From the NCBI RefSeq assembly GCF_018614415.1, contig NZ_JAGGOO010000110.1, positions 85,281 through 149,280 on the forward strand: 64,000 nt of DNA. Reading direction: 5' to 3'. Positions 18,501-27,096 of this stretch are shown in pieces; positions within the stretch are counted from its first letter, which is position 1, and each line of letters starts with the position of its first letter. Source of the stretch: Streptomyces sp. ISL-12 (GTDB lineage: Bacteria > Actinomycetota > Actinomycetes > Streptomycetales > Streptomycetaceae). Both the position numbers and the translations under genes were made by a program. The notes below the pieces were generated by a model, which was given only the letters and a program-made list of their open reading frames with translations, made no database searches and was not told the origin of the DNA.

Positions 18501-21500
18501 TCGACCGCGGCGGGTTCAACACCTCCACGAGCCGCTCGAACGGCACGTCCTGGTTCGCGTAAGCGGCCAGGCTGTTGCGACGGACCCGCTCCAGGAGGTC
18601 GGCGAAGGCCGGGTCCCCGCCGGTGTCGACGCGGTGGACCAGGGTGTTGACGAAGAAGCCGACCAGGTCGTTCAGGGCCGCGTCGCCGCGCCCGGCGATC
18701 GGGCCGCCGAGGGGGATGTCGGTTCCGGCACCGAGCCGGGTCAGCACCGCGGCCAGTGCGGCCTGGACCACCATGTAGAGGCTGACGTTGTGGCGGCCCG
18801 CGAGTTCCCTGAGTCCGGCGTGCAGTTCCCGGGGGACGGTGAACGTGGTCACCGCGCCGGCGTGGCCGGCGGCCGCCGACCGGGGGCGGTCCGCCGGAAG
18901 CGCCAGTTCGGTGGGCAGCCCGGCCAGCGTCTCGGCCCAGTAGGCGGTCTGCCGGGCGAGCTCGCCGGCCGGGTCGTCGTCGGCGCCCAGCAGCGACCGC
19001 TGCCAGAGGGTGTAGTCGGCGTACTGCACCGGCAGCGGGGTGAAGTCCGGGGCGCGTCCGGCGAGCCGCGCCGTGTACGCGGTGACCAGGTCGCGGGCCA
19101 GCGGAGCCATCGACCAGCCGTCCGCCGCGATGTGGTGCACCACGACGAGCAGTACGTGCTCGTCCGCACCGGTCTCGAACAGGGTGGCCCGGATCGGCAC
19201 CTGGTGTGCGAGGTCGAAGTCCTCGGCGGCGGCCTCGGCGAGCACCCGGGCGAGATCGGTTCCGGCGGCCCGCGCCGGCGGCAGTTCGACGGCCACGTCG
19301 TCCAGGACGACCTGGCACGGTTCTCCGTCGCTGTCGTGGAAGACGGTGCGCAGGCTCTCGTGCCGTGCGACGACGTCCTGGAGCGCGGCCTCGAGAGCGG
19401 GCCGGTCCAGCGATCCGGTCAGGCGCAGCGCCATCGGGATGTTGTAGACGCCGGTCGGTCCTTCGAGGCGGTGCAGGAACCACAGACGGCGCTGCGCCGG
19501 GGACAGCGGGACGACCGCGGGGCGTTCGGCCGCCGTCAGCAGCGGCCGGCCGGCCCGCTCCGCGGACGCGATCACGCGGGCCAGGTCACTGACGCGGGGC
19601 GTCTCGAAGACAGCCCGTACCGAGAGTTCGGCGCCGAAGACCGAACGGACCGAGTTGACCAGGCGGATGGCGAGCAGCGAGTGGCCGCCGAGGGCGAAGA
19701 AGTCGTCGTCGGCACCGACCCGCGGCAGCCCGAGGACCTGCCCGAACAGCGTGCACAGCTGTTCCTCGTACGCGTCGCCCGGAGCCCGGCCCGAGGCCTC
19801 GCCGGCGAAGTCCGGCGTGGGCAGCGCGGCCCGGTCGAGCTTGCCGTTCGCGGTGACCGGGAGGGCGTCCAGGACCACGAACATGGACGGCACCATGTAG
19901 TCGGGGAGCCGCCCGGAGAGGTGGCCGCGGAGCAGCAGGCCGAGTCCGCCGGACTCGCGGAACGTCACCGGGCTGTTGATCAGCGGGCCGGTCCGGGTCC
20001 TCGAAGGGGTCTGGGGCGGCCGGGTCGGGACCGGCATGTCGTCGGGGAACGTCCCGGTGTCCAGCAGGAGATGGTCGAGCGCGCCGTGGTCGGCGTCCGT
20101 CGCGGACCAGGTGGTGACCGTACGGTAGCCGTGTCCGGCGGCGAACCTCTCGACCTCGGCGGGGTCGACGCCCGTCGGCCGCGCGAGTGCCGCGCGGACA
20201 TCGTCGAGGCTGTCACCGGCACACAGCACACGTGCGGCGGCGGCCTCGTGGGCGACCCTGCGGTTCGGCACCCCGACCAGGCGCAGCGCGGTGGGCCGTT
20301 CGCGCTCCAGCAGGGCGGCGGTCCCTTCGAGACCGCCCGCCTCGGTCCATGGCACCAGGCGGGCGTCGACCGGCGTGACGGTCCTCTTGTGCAGCACGAC
20401 GTCGTAGCGGTACCGGCTCAGCTCGTTGTGGAACTCCGCGCGCTTGACGCGGACGTCCACGCAGCCGACGTCCGGGAAGACGTCGCCGAGGGTGTGGAAG
20501 TACTCGGGAGTGACCAGGAGTTCCTTCTCGCGCACCACCCGGCGGTCGACGGCACGCCGCAGTGCCGCGGCGTCGCCGGCCGTCGCGCCCGCGGCCTCCA
20601 CGGCGGTGTGGAACGGCCTCAGCAGGCCCAGGTGGCGGATGTCGCCGAGGAAGACCGCACCGCCGGGAACGAGCAGTTCCACCACCTGGCGCAGCACCGA
20701 TTCCAGGTACTCGGCGTTCGGGAAGTACTGGACGACGGAGTTGACGATCACCGTGTCGAAGAACCCCGTGGGCAGGCCGGACATGTCGTCGGCGCCCTGC
20801 TGCCGCAGCCGCACCACGTCCGCCAGCTCCGGCCGGGCCGCGACCTCGCGGCGCAGTGTCCCGATCGCCTCGGCGGAGAAGTCGGTGCCCCAGTACGCCT
20901 CGCGGCCGGCGGCGAGCTGCGACAGGATCAGACCGCTGCCGACGCCGATCTCCAGCACCCGCCGGGGCGTCAGGGACCTGATGCGCCCGACCGTGGCGGC
21001 CTGCCACTCCGTCATCTGCTCCAGGGGGATCGGCTCGCCGTCGTAGCTGCTGTTCCAGCCGGAGAAGTCCTTGCCGAACGCGGCCTGCGGCGCGGCGCCG
21101 TACATCGTGTCGTAGATCTGCCGCCACTCGGCGACCTGCGCGCGCTTGCCCTCCTCGAGCCGGTCCTCCTGCGCGGCCCAGTCCGGCACCACGTATCCGA
21201 CGAGCCGGGTCTGCCCGGTGTGGTCCTCGCGGGCCAGCACCTCGACCTGGGCGACCGCCGGGTGACGGCTCAGTTCGGCGGCCACCTCGCCCGGTTCGAC
21301 CCGGAAGCCGCGCACCTTGACCTGGTCGTCGGCGCGGCCGGCGAACTCCAGCTGCCGCGCGTGGTTCCAGCGGCCGAGGTCGCCGGTGCGGTACATCCGG
21401 GTGCCGGCGGGGCCGTACGGCGAGGCGACGAACCGTTCCGCGGTCAGGCCGGGGCGGGACAGGTAGCCTCGCGCCAGGCCCGTGCCCTCGATGTAGATCT

Positions 21501-24500
21501 CGCCGACCACTCCCGGCGGGACCGGGCTCAGCCGCTCGTCGAGCACATGGATCCGGGCACCCGCGAGTGCGTGGCCGAGGGGCAGCCGGCTGCCGGCGGT
21601 GTACGGCGCGCCGACCTCGAACTGCGCGGCGCACAGGGTGGTCTCGGTCGGTCCGTAGAGCTGCCGGAAGACCACGCCGGGGCAGGCGCGCAGCAGGTTC
21701 TCGACGGCGGACGGCGGGACCACGTCGCCGCCGGCCAGGACCTCGGACACCCCGGCCAGGCATTCCGGCGCCTCCTCGGCGACCACCCGGAACAGGCCGG
21801 CGGTGAAGTGGACGGAGGTGATCCGCTCGGTTTCGATCAGCCGCGCCAGTTCGTCGGTGCCGAGCCTGCCGCCGGGTGCGAGGACCACACAGCCGCCCTG
21901 GGTGAGCGGGACCCACAGTTCGTAGTCGGAGATGTCGAACGCGTGGGGAGCGTGCATCAGCACCCGCTCGTGCCGGCCGCTGTGCCAGCCGGGGTCCTCG
22001 ACGAGGGCGAGCAGCCCGGAGTGCGGGACCGCGACGCCCTTCGGCGTGCCCGTCGATCCCGAGGTGTACATCACGTAGGCCAGCTGCCCGGGGTCCGTGA
22101 CGCCGGGCGGCGGGACGGCCGCCGGACCGGCCGGCGGGTCCGACGGCGTGACGAGCAGGACCTGCCGGTCCCCGGCCACGTCGTGGACGTCGCCGGTACC
22201 GTCGGCCAGCACCAGGCCGACGCCCGCGTCGTCCAGGATCCACCGGAGCCTCTCCGCCGGATACGCCTCGTGCAGCGGGACGTGGACGCATCCCGCCTTG
22301 AGCACGCCGAGGACGGCGACGACGAGTTCCGGCGAGCGTTCCAGGAACACCCCGACCGGGGTCTCGGGCCCCGCCCCGGCAGCGGCGAGACGCTCCGCGA
22401 CCGCGTCGGACCGCACGTCGAGTTCCTGGTACGTCAGGGCGCGCGGCCCCGCCTTGACGGCGACGGCCCGCGGCCGGGACCGCACCTGGTCGCGGATGAG
22501 GTCCAGTACGGTGCGCCGCGGCGGAGCGGGGAAGGCGCCGCGGGCGGCCAGCCACTCGCGTTCGGAGTCCGACAGGACGTCGAGGGCGCCGATCCTGGCC
22601 TGCGGGTCGGCGGCGAACGCTTCCAGCACGGCCACGAGCCGGTCCGCGATCTCCGCGACGGTCCCGGTCTCGAACAGGTCGACGGCGAACTCGACCGCTC
22701 CCCCGATGCCCAGCGGCCGGCCGTCCTCCCCGAACCGCTCGCGCAGGTTGAACGCGAGGTCGAACTTGGCGGACACCGTGGCGTCCGGCTCGACCGTGGC
22801 GTCCAGGCCGGGGAAGTCGAGCGTGGCCGCCGCGTTGTTCTGCAGGGCCAGGAAGACCTGGAAGAGCGGGTGCCGGGCCAGCGAGCGTACCGGGTTGAGC
22901 ACCTCCACCAGCCGCTCGAAGGGCACGTCCTGGTTAGCGTAGGCGGCCAGGTCCGTCTCCCGGACGCGGGCCAGCAGTTCGGCGACGGTCGGGTCGCCGG
23001 AGGTGTCCGTCCGCAGCACGAGGGTGTTGACGAAGAAGCCGATGAGGTCGTCCAGAGCGGCGTCGGTGCGCCCGGCGACCGGTGTGCCCAGCGGGATGTC
23101 GCAGCCGCCGCCCAGCCGGGTGATCAGGGAGGCGACGGCGGCCTGGAGGACCATGAACAGGCTGACCCCGTGTTCCCTGGCGAGGTGGAGCAGGCGCCCG
23201 TGCAGCTGAGCCGGGACCCGTACCTCGACCGTGCCGGCGGTGGAGCCCAGCACGGCCGGCCGGGTGCGGTCGGCCGGCAGGTCCAGGTCCAGCGGCACAC
23301 CGGCCAGTGCCCGCTTCCAGAACTCGGTCTGCCGGGCTATGGGGCTGTCGGGGTCGTCCTCCGTCCCGAGCAGGTCCCGCTGCCACAGTGTGTAGTCGCT
23401 GTACTGCACGGGCAGCGGACGCCAGTCGGGCGCCCGTCCGTCTACGCGCGCCGCGTACGCCGTCGCGAGGTCACGTGACAGGGGGAGCATCGACCAGCCG
23501 TCGCCCGCGATGTGGTGCATGACCAGCAGCAGCAGGTGCTCGGCCGGAGCGGCTTCGAAGACGTGGACCCGGATCGGCAGGTCGGCGGCCAGGTCGAAGC
23601 CGCGTCCGGCGATCTCGGCCGCAGCGGTGCGCGACGCCTCCTCGCCGAGGGGGAGGAACTCGACCAGCGGCCGGGCGTCCGCCGCTTCGACGATCCGCTG
23701 CGCCGGGATCCCGTCGGCCTCGACGAACAGGGTGCGCAGCGACTCGTGGCGCGACACGAGGTCGTGGACCGCGGTGGTCAGCGCGTCACGGTCGAGGTCG
23801 CCGCGGACCCGGATCACCCGGGAGACGTTGTAGGCGGAGGCTCCGGGGTCCATCTCCTGCAGGAACCACATGCGCTGCTGCGCGTAGGACAGCGGGACGG
23901 CCGCGGGACGGTCCTGGGCGCGGCGCAGGGCCGTGCGTGCGCGGCCGGCGCCGGCCAGCCGCGCGGCCAGTCCCTCGGGCGTGGCCGTCTCGAAGACGGC
24001 ACGGATCGGCAGCTCGACGCCGAAGGCCACGCGGACCCGGCCGACCAGGCGGGTGGCCAGCAGGGAGTGCCCGCCGAGGCGGAAGAAGTCGTCGTCGGCG
24101 CCGACCCGTTCGAGGCCGAGCAGCTCCGCGAAGACCGCGCACAGGATCTCCTCCTGCGGCGTGCGGGGGGCACGTCCGGTGCGCCCGCCGGCCAGGTCCG
24201 GTGCCGGCAGTGCCGCGCGGTCCAGCTTCCCGCTGAAGGTCAGCGGGATCGCGTCCAGGCTCACCACGGCCGTGGGGACCATGTACTCGGGCAGCACCTC
24301 GGCCGCCCCGCGCCGGATGCCGGCGGGGTCCGGTGCCGCGCCGGCCGCGGGCACGACGTACCCGACGATGCCGGGTCCGCCCGGCAGGTCGTCGCGCAGC
24401 ACCGCGACGGCCGCCAGTACCCCGGGCTGGCCGGCCAGGACCGCCTGGATCTCGCCGAGTTCGATCCGGAACCCGCGCAGCTTCACCTGGGCGTCGGCAC

Positions 24501-27087
24501 GTCCGACGTACTGGAGCTGCCCGTCCGGCCGCCAGTACGCCACGTCTCCTGTCCGGTACATCCGCTCTCCGGGCGGGCCGAACGGGTCGGCGACGAAGCG
24601 CTCCGAGGTCAGCCCGGCGCGTCCCAGGTAGCCGCGGGCGAGGAGGGGGCCCGACACGTACATCTCGCCGGGGACGCCGACGGGTGCCGGGCGCAGCCAT
24701 GCGTCGAGGACGTAGATGCCGGTGTTCCAGTACGGCCGGCCGATCGGGACGGGGCCGCCGGGGAGCTCGGTGCCCGCGGGGATCCGGTGTTCCGCGCAGT
24801 TGACCGTGACCTCGGTGGGACCGTAGGCGTTGATCAGCTCCACCTCGGGGTGGGCCGAGCGCCACGCGCTGACGGCCTCGCCGTACAGCGCCTCGCCGCC
24901 GAGCATGAGGGTGTCCGAGGGCGAGAAGCCGGCCGGGAGTTCGTCGAGGATCGGCAGATGGCTGGGGGTCGCCTTCAGGAAGCGCGGTGGGGAGGGAACT
25001 ACCTGGGGCTGGGTCCCGGCGAGGTCGAGCACCCCGACGCGGACGCTGCCGCCGCCCACCAGCGGCGGGTAGATCGATGTGACGGTGGCGTCGAAGGAGA
25101 TCGACGCGTGCAGCAGGGTGCTGCCGGTCGCGCTGGGTCTGCCCGCGGCCGGGTAGGCAGCGCCGGCCCAGGAGGCGTAGGCGGCCAGCGCCGCGTGCGG
25201 GACGCCGACGCCCTTGGGGCGTCCGGTCGACCCCGAGGTGTAGATGACGTAGGCCAGCTGCTGCGGTCGCGGCGACGCGGGCGGTGGCGTCGGCTCGTCG
25301 GCGGCGAGCCGGCGGGCGGTGCCGGGGTCGTCGAGCAGCAGCACCGGCGGGCAGGACCGCGGCAGCCGGCCGGCGAGGGAGGCGACGGTGACCACGACGG
25401 CCGGGCGGGAGTCGTCGAGCAGGTAGGCGATGCGCTCGGTGGGGTAGTCGGCGTCGACCGGGACATAGGCCGCGCCGGACTTCAGGGCTGCCAGCGGTGC
25501 CGCGACCAGGTCGGCCGTCCTGGGCAGCATCACCGCCACGAGCCGCTCCGGTCCGGCACCCCGCTCCGCCAGGAGCGCGGCGAGCCGGTCGGTCCGGGCG
25601 TCCAGTCGGGCGTATGTCAGCGTCTCGGGGCCGCAGATCACCGCCGCGGCGTCGGGGGTGGCCGCCGCCTGGGCGCGGAAGCGGTCGACGACGCCTTCGA
25701 AGGGGACGTCGCGCGGGGCGCCGTTCCACTGGCGCAGCACCAGGTCGCGTTCGGCGGCGTCGGTCAGCTCGGCCCTGGAGAGGGCCAGGTCCGGGCGGAG
25801 CGCGAACGTGGTGAGCAGCCGGGTGAACCGGGTCGCGATCGCCTCGGCCGTGGCACGGTCGAACAGGTCCGACCGGAAGTCCAGACGGCAGCGCAGTCCG
25901 GCGGGCTCGCCCGCGTCGGTGAACCGCTCATGGATGTGCACCGCCAGATCGAAGCGTGCCACCGGGAGCTGCCGCTGCTCGGCCGTGACCGCCAGGCCCG
26001 GCAGCTTCGGCGTCACCGCCGTGTTGTTCTGCACGGCCAGCAGCACCTGGAACAGCGGGTGACGGGACGTCGAACGCCGCGGGTTGATCGCCTCCACCAG
26101 CCGCTCGAACGGCACGTCCTGGTGGCTCAGGGCCCCCAGGGCGAACCGGCGGACCCGGCCGACGAGGTCGGCGAAGGCCGGGTCGCCGGAGGTGTCGGCG
26201 CGCACCACCAGGGTGTTCACGAAGAACCCGACCAGGTCTTCCAGCGCTTCCTCGGTGCGTCCGGCGACCGGGACACCGATCGGGATGTCGTCTCCGGCGC
26301 CGAGCCGGGTCAGCAGAGCGCTGAGGCCCGCGTGGAGCACCATGAACATGCTGGCCCCGCGCTCGCGGGCCAGCGCGGCGAGACCGCGGTGGGTGTCCGC
26401 GTCGACGTCGAACGGCACGAAGCCGCCCTCGCGCGCCGACCGGGTACCGCGCGGACGGTCGAACGGCAGCGCCAGTTGGTCCGGCAGGCCGGCCAGCGCG
26501 GTCCGCCAGTGGGTGAGCTGCCGGGACAGGCGGCTCGACGGGACGTCCTCGTCGCTGAGGAGATCCCGTTGCCAGAGCGCGTAGTCGGCGTACTGCACCG
26601 GCAGCGGCTCCCAGTCAGGCGCCGATCCGTTCCTGCGGGCGGTGTAGGCGGTGGCGATGTCGCGGGCCAGGGGGGCCATCGACCAGCCGTCGCCCGCGAT
26701 GTGATGGACGACCAGCAGCAGCACGTGCTCGGCGGGGCCGAGTGCGAACAGGGTGGCTCGCAGGGGGATCTCCCGCGCGAGGTCGAACGGCCGCGCCGCG
26801 GCCTCGTCGAGGAGCCGTTCCAGTTCCCCGGCGCCGGCCGGCACGACCGGCAGCCCGATGTCCTGCGCCGGTTCCAGGATCACCTGCTCCGGCTCGCCGT
26901 CGTGGTCGTGGAAGACCGTGCGCAGCGCCTCGTGCCGCTCGACCAGGTCGGTCAGGGCCGCCCGCAGCGCGGCGCGGTCCAGCTCACCGCTCAGCCGCAC
27001 CTGGAGCGGGAGGTGGTAGGCGACGCCGCCCTCCCCCATCTGTTCCAGGAACCACAGCCGGCGCTGCGCGAACGAGAGCGGGATCAT
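12520..27087 (-). CDS. Four-module NRPS: C-A-PCP / C-A-NMT-PCP / C-A-PCP / C-A-PCP-TE
   Basis: A 4855-aa synthetase for residues 2-5. Condensation motifs HHIAGDG (about 129), HHIAGDG (1191), HHIAADG (2652) and HHVATDG (3724) are all intact. Adenylation TSGSTG cores lie near 614, 1676, 3150 and 4200; carrier GGHSL sites near 1006, 2466, 3537 and 4572. An N-methyltransferase is inserted in the second A domain (about 1980-2230, VLEIGVGSG near 2045). A thioesterase with GWSVGG (about 4705) ends the protein. Pocket residues read by hand alignment to GrsA, invariant Lys assumed last: DATKMGAVNK; DIYHLGLLCK (Hpg-type); DVFGVAIVYK; DASTAAAVCK (Tyr-type). No epimerase domains are seen. In the last A domain the core Lys of TGRPKG is Asn. 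ATG follows AGGAG, 9 nt after NRPS1. Confidence 0.95.
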   Translation of the reverse strand: MIPLSFAQRRLWFLEQMGEGGVAYHLPLQVRLSGELDRAALRAALTDLVERHEALRTVFHDHDGEPEQVILEPAQDIGLPVVPAGAGELERLLDEAAARPFDLAREIPLRATLFALGPAEHVLLLVVHHIAGDGWSMAPLARDIATAYTARRNGSAPDWEPLPVQYADYALWQRDLLSDEDVPSSRLSRQLTHWRTALAGLPDQLALPFDRPRGTRSAREGGFVPFDVDADTHRGLAALARERGASMFMVLHAGLSALLTRLGAGDDIPIGVPVAGRTEEALEDLVGFFVNTLVVRADTSGDPAFADLVGRVRRFALGALSHQDVPFERLVEAINPRRSTSRHPLFQVLLAVQNNTAVTPKLPGLAVTAEQRQLPVARFDLAVHIHERFTDAGEPAGLRCRLDFRSDLFDRATAEAIATRFTRLLTTFALRPDLALSRAELTDAAERDLVLRQWNGAPRDVPFEGVVDRFRAQAAATPDAAAVICGPETLTYARLDARTDRLAALLAERGAGPERLVAVMLPRTADLVAAPLAALKSGAAYVPVDADYPTERIAYLLDDSRPAVVVTVASLAGRLPRSCPPVLLLDDPGTARRLAADEPTPPPASPRPQQLAYVIYTSGSTGRPKGVGVPHAALAAYASWAGAAYPAAGRPSATGSTLLHASISFDATVTSIYPPLVGGGSVRVGVLDLAGTQPQVVPSPPRFLKATPSHLPILDELPAGFSPSDTLMLGGEALYGEAVSAWRSAHPEVELINAYGPTEVTVNCAEHRIPAGTELPGGPVPIGRPYWNTGIYVLDAWLRPAPVGVPGEMYVSGPLLARGYLGRAGLTSERFVADPFGPPGERMYRTGDVAYWRPDGQLQYVGRADAQVKLRGFRIELGEIQAVLAGQPGVLAAVAVLRDDLPGGPGIVGYVVPAAGAAPDPAGIRRGAAEVLPEYMVPTAVVSLDAIPLTFSGKLDRAALPAPDLAGGRTGRAPRTPQEEILCAVFAELLGLERVGADDDFFRLGGHSLLATRLVGRVRVAFGVELPIRAVFETATPEGLAARLAGAGRARTALRRAQDRPAAVPLSYAQQRMWFLQEMDPGASAYNVSRVIRVRGDLDRDALTTAVHDLVSRHESLRTLFVEADGIPAQRIVEAADARPLVEFLPLGEEASRTAAAEIAGRGFDLAADLPIRVHVFEAAPAEHLLLLVMHHIAGDGWSMLPLSRDLATAYAARVDGRAPDWRPLPVQYSDYTLWQRDLLGTEDDPDSPIARQTEFWKRALAGVPLDLDLPADRTRPAVLGSTAGTVEVRVPAQLHGRLLHLAREHGVSLFMVLQAAVASLITRLGGGCDIPLGTPVAGRTDAALDDLIGFFVNTLVLRTDTSGDPTVAELLARVRETDLAAYANQDVPFERLVEVLNPVRSLARHPLFQVFLALQNNAAATLDFPGLDATVEPDATVSAKFDLAFNLRERFGEDGRPLGIGGAVEFAVDLFETGTVAEIADRLVAVLEAFAADPQARIGALDVLSDSEREWLAARGAFPAPPRRTVLDLIRDQVRSRPRAVAVKAGPRALTYQELDVRSDAVAERLAAAGAGPETPVGVFLERSPELVVAVLGVLKAGCVHVPLHEAYPAERLRWILDDAGVGLVLADGTGDVHDVAGDRQVLLVTPSDPPAGPAAVPPPGVTDPGQLAYVMYTSGSTGTPKGVAVPHSGLLALVEDPGWHSGRHERVLMHAPHAFDISDYELWVPLTQGGCVVLAPGGRLGTDELARLIETERITSVHFTAGLFRVVAEEAPECLAGVSEVLAGGDVVPPSAVENLLRACPGVVFRQLYGPTETTLCAAQFEVGAPYTAGSRLPLGHALAGARIHVLDERLSPVPPGVVGEIYIEGTGLARGYLSRPGLTAERFVASPYGPAGTRMYRTGDLGRWNHARQLEFAGRADDQVKVRGFRVEPGEVAAELSRHPAVAQVEVLAREDHTGQTRLVGYVVPDWAAQEDRLEEGKRAQVAEWRQIYDTMYGAAPQAAFGKDFSGWNSSYDGEPIPLEQMTEWQAATVGRIRSLTPRRVLEIGVGSGLILSQLAAGREAYWGTDFSAEAIGTLRREVAARPELADVVRLRQQGADDMSGLPTGFFDTVIVNSVVQYFPNAEYLESVLRQVVELLVPGGAVFLGDIRHLGLLRPFHTAVEAAGATAGDAAALRRAVDRRVVREKELLVTPEYFHTLGDVFPDVGCVDVRVKRAEFHNELSRYRYDVVLHKRTVTPVDARLVPWTEAGGLEGTAALLERERPTALRLVGVPNRRVAHEAAAARVLCAGDSLDDVRAALARPTGVDPAEVERFAAGHGYRTVTTWSATDADHGALDHLLLDTGTFPDDMPVPTRPPQTPSRTRTGPLINSPVTFRESGGLGLLLRGHLSGRLPDYMVPSMFVVLDALPVTANGKLDRAALPTPDFAGEASGRAPGDAYEEQLCTLFGQVLGLPRVGADDDFFALGGHSLLAIRLVNSVRSVFGAELSVRAVFETPRVSDLARVIASAERAGRPLLTAAERPAVVPLSPAQRRLWFLHRLEGPTGVYNIPMALRLTGSLDRPALEAALQDVVARHESLRTVFHDSDGEPCQVVLDDVAVELPPARAAGTDLARVLAEAAAEDFDLAHQVPIRATLFETGADEHVLLVVVHHIAADGWSMAPLARDLVTAYTARLAGRAPDFTPLPVQYADYTLWQRSLLGADDDPAGELARQTAYWAETLAGLPTELALPADRPRSAAAGHAGAVTTFTVPRELHAGLRELAGRHNVSLYMVVQAALAAVLTRLGAGTDIPLGGPIAGRGDAALNDLVGFFVNTLVHRVDTGGDPAFADLLERVRRNSLAAYANQDVPFERLVEVLNPPRSMGRHPLFQVMLTLQNNVEPDLALPGLVAEALEVRPDRAKFDLDIELRERLTPDRAPDGMRGRVVFRTHLFDPESVGRLTGRLVRFLAAVARDQQVRIGAVDILEPGERERLLHHGNALPAPSAGPATAPGGDPVALFEARVAERPEAVAVVCQGAEWSYARLDAEANRLARRLVRLGAGPERFVAVAVPRSAETIAVLLAVLKSGAAYLPVDPGYPAARNAYVLADVSPVLLVTTSDVAALLPEAPGVTRLVLDDPEERGTVDALSPDRLGDAGQHPDRAAYVIHTSGSTGRPKGVVVSRRSMAALVAWAVAAFGRDGLARVLAATSLSFDVSVFEIFAPLAAGGSVEVARDLLAVADRPFTGSLASGVPSVVSVLLRQAAAEPVPATDEPVLAVDRMVLAGEALTEEVVEQIRRSVPGCAVANIYGPTEATVYSTAWYADGGAGRPLIGRPLTHTRVYVLDDRLQPVPAGVPGELYIAGSGVARGYLGRPALSAERFVADPFGEPGSRMYRTADLVRWTTDGQIDYLGRVDDQVKIRGFRVEPGEVETALRRMPGVAEAAAAVRGTAGGDQRLVGYVVPAPDASVDTARLRRDLASVLPGHMVPGVIVTMGSLPLTSSGKLDRKALPAPDPGSGERSRREPRTPLEEQLCAVFAELAGAGAVGVDESFFDIGGHSLMAVKLTNRIRARYGVDLPLRTVFEAPTVEELAVRIGESDHTSVPLAPMPRPRTVPLSFAQRRLWFLNRLEGPSATYNVPVAVRLSGALDRTALAAAVRDVIRRHESLRTVFPESEGEPRQVVAETWPDLDVVDHGGADDATLERELTTLAARGFDLAREIPVRVTLIVREPDEHVLLFVFHHVATDGGSTEVLLRDLSTAYRARTNGGEPPFPPLPVQYADFAIWQRDRLGTETDENSPLTRQLAFWRDELAGLPAELTLPVDRPRPAVPRHRGGAVRFDVDATTHRRLTELAGTFGASTFMVMNAAVAALLVRLGAGADIPLGTPVSGRTDEALDDLVGFFAGTLVLRLDAHGDPGFGELVERARKTALTAYAHQDVPFETLVEALNPERAPARHPLFQVMIALRNGSAALPALAGIRAEAHEVEVPAAKFDLEFDLVEERDATGARGMRGVLRYSSDLFDRSTAEGMAERFVGLLRHVAVRPEAPISSADILLPGEDALLETLRSGTAGPRPAVFPDLFEAQVRRTPHRTALVCGDDEISYTELNRRANRLARYLVAAGAGPEGLVALRLPRSVEQVVATLAVLKSGAAFLPVDPAYPAERVRLVLDDARPDLVVDPDLLGDPETAARIARESGTDLAPGDRLAALAPGHPAYVIHTSGSTGRPNGVVVTHAGIAGLAGSQIARFVVDERSRVLQFASPSFDAAFSELCMALLAGAALVVAPQEELMPGAPLAQLLAARSVSHLTLPPAALPLMSDDSLAALTTLAVAGDALPRDAVRRLAGRVRLLNAYGPTETTVCATMSEPLDPDGPATIGTGVDGVGLRVLDPSLRPVPTGVPGELYVSGPALARGYLGRPALTASRFVADPYGTAGTRMYRTGDLVRHDGDGRLHFLGRSDDQVKVRGFRVEPGHVEAELAALPGVAQAAAVVRDDRLLAYVVPEPGAVPDPSALRRQLASTLPAYLVPTAIVVLEALPLSPNGKLDRTALPAPDLGTAGGREPRDEREKALCGVFAEVLGVPEVSVEDDFFELGGHSLLAAKLLSRLRSVLGVEVGLRQLFEAPTPARLAATTDQVRGAGGDFEALHPLRSGGGLPPLFCVHPAGGLAWSFSGLTAHIPADRPVLGLQSRAVADPPAHGPDSIGEMAEDHLARMLEVCPDGPYHLVGWSVGGLIAHEIAVRLERRGKRVGLLAVLDAYPLHDVGELPSGSPGQAVRREMAGSSDAEWPAGLAERLTRAYERNTRAAAHFTPGVFHGTLLLFRATRKPEGHGLTARLWHPHVAGSVEEHLVHCGHEDMTRPESLAAIGPVLAARLAELG

Positions 27088-27096
27088 GCTGTGCTC

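Noticed and set aside
12520..27087. TTA (bldA-dependent) codons in the NRPS
   Set aside because: The TAA triplets I checked on the + strand (near 13913, 16653, 16772 and 18560) are out of frame with the synthetase codons. I did not scan every base, so absence is not proven.
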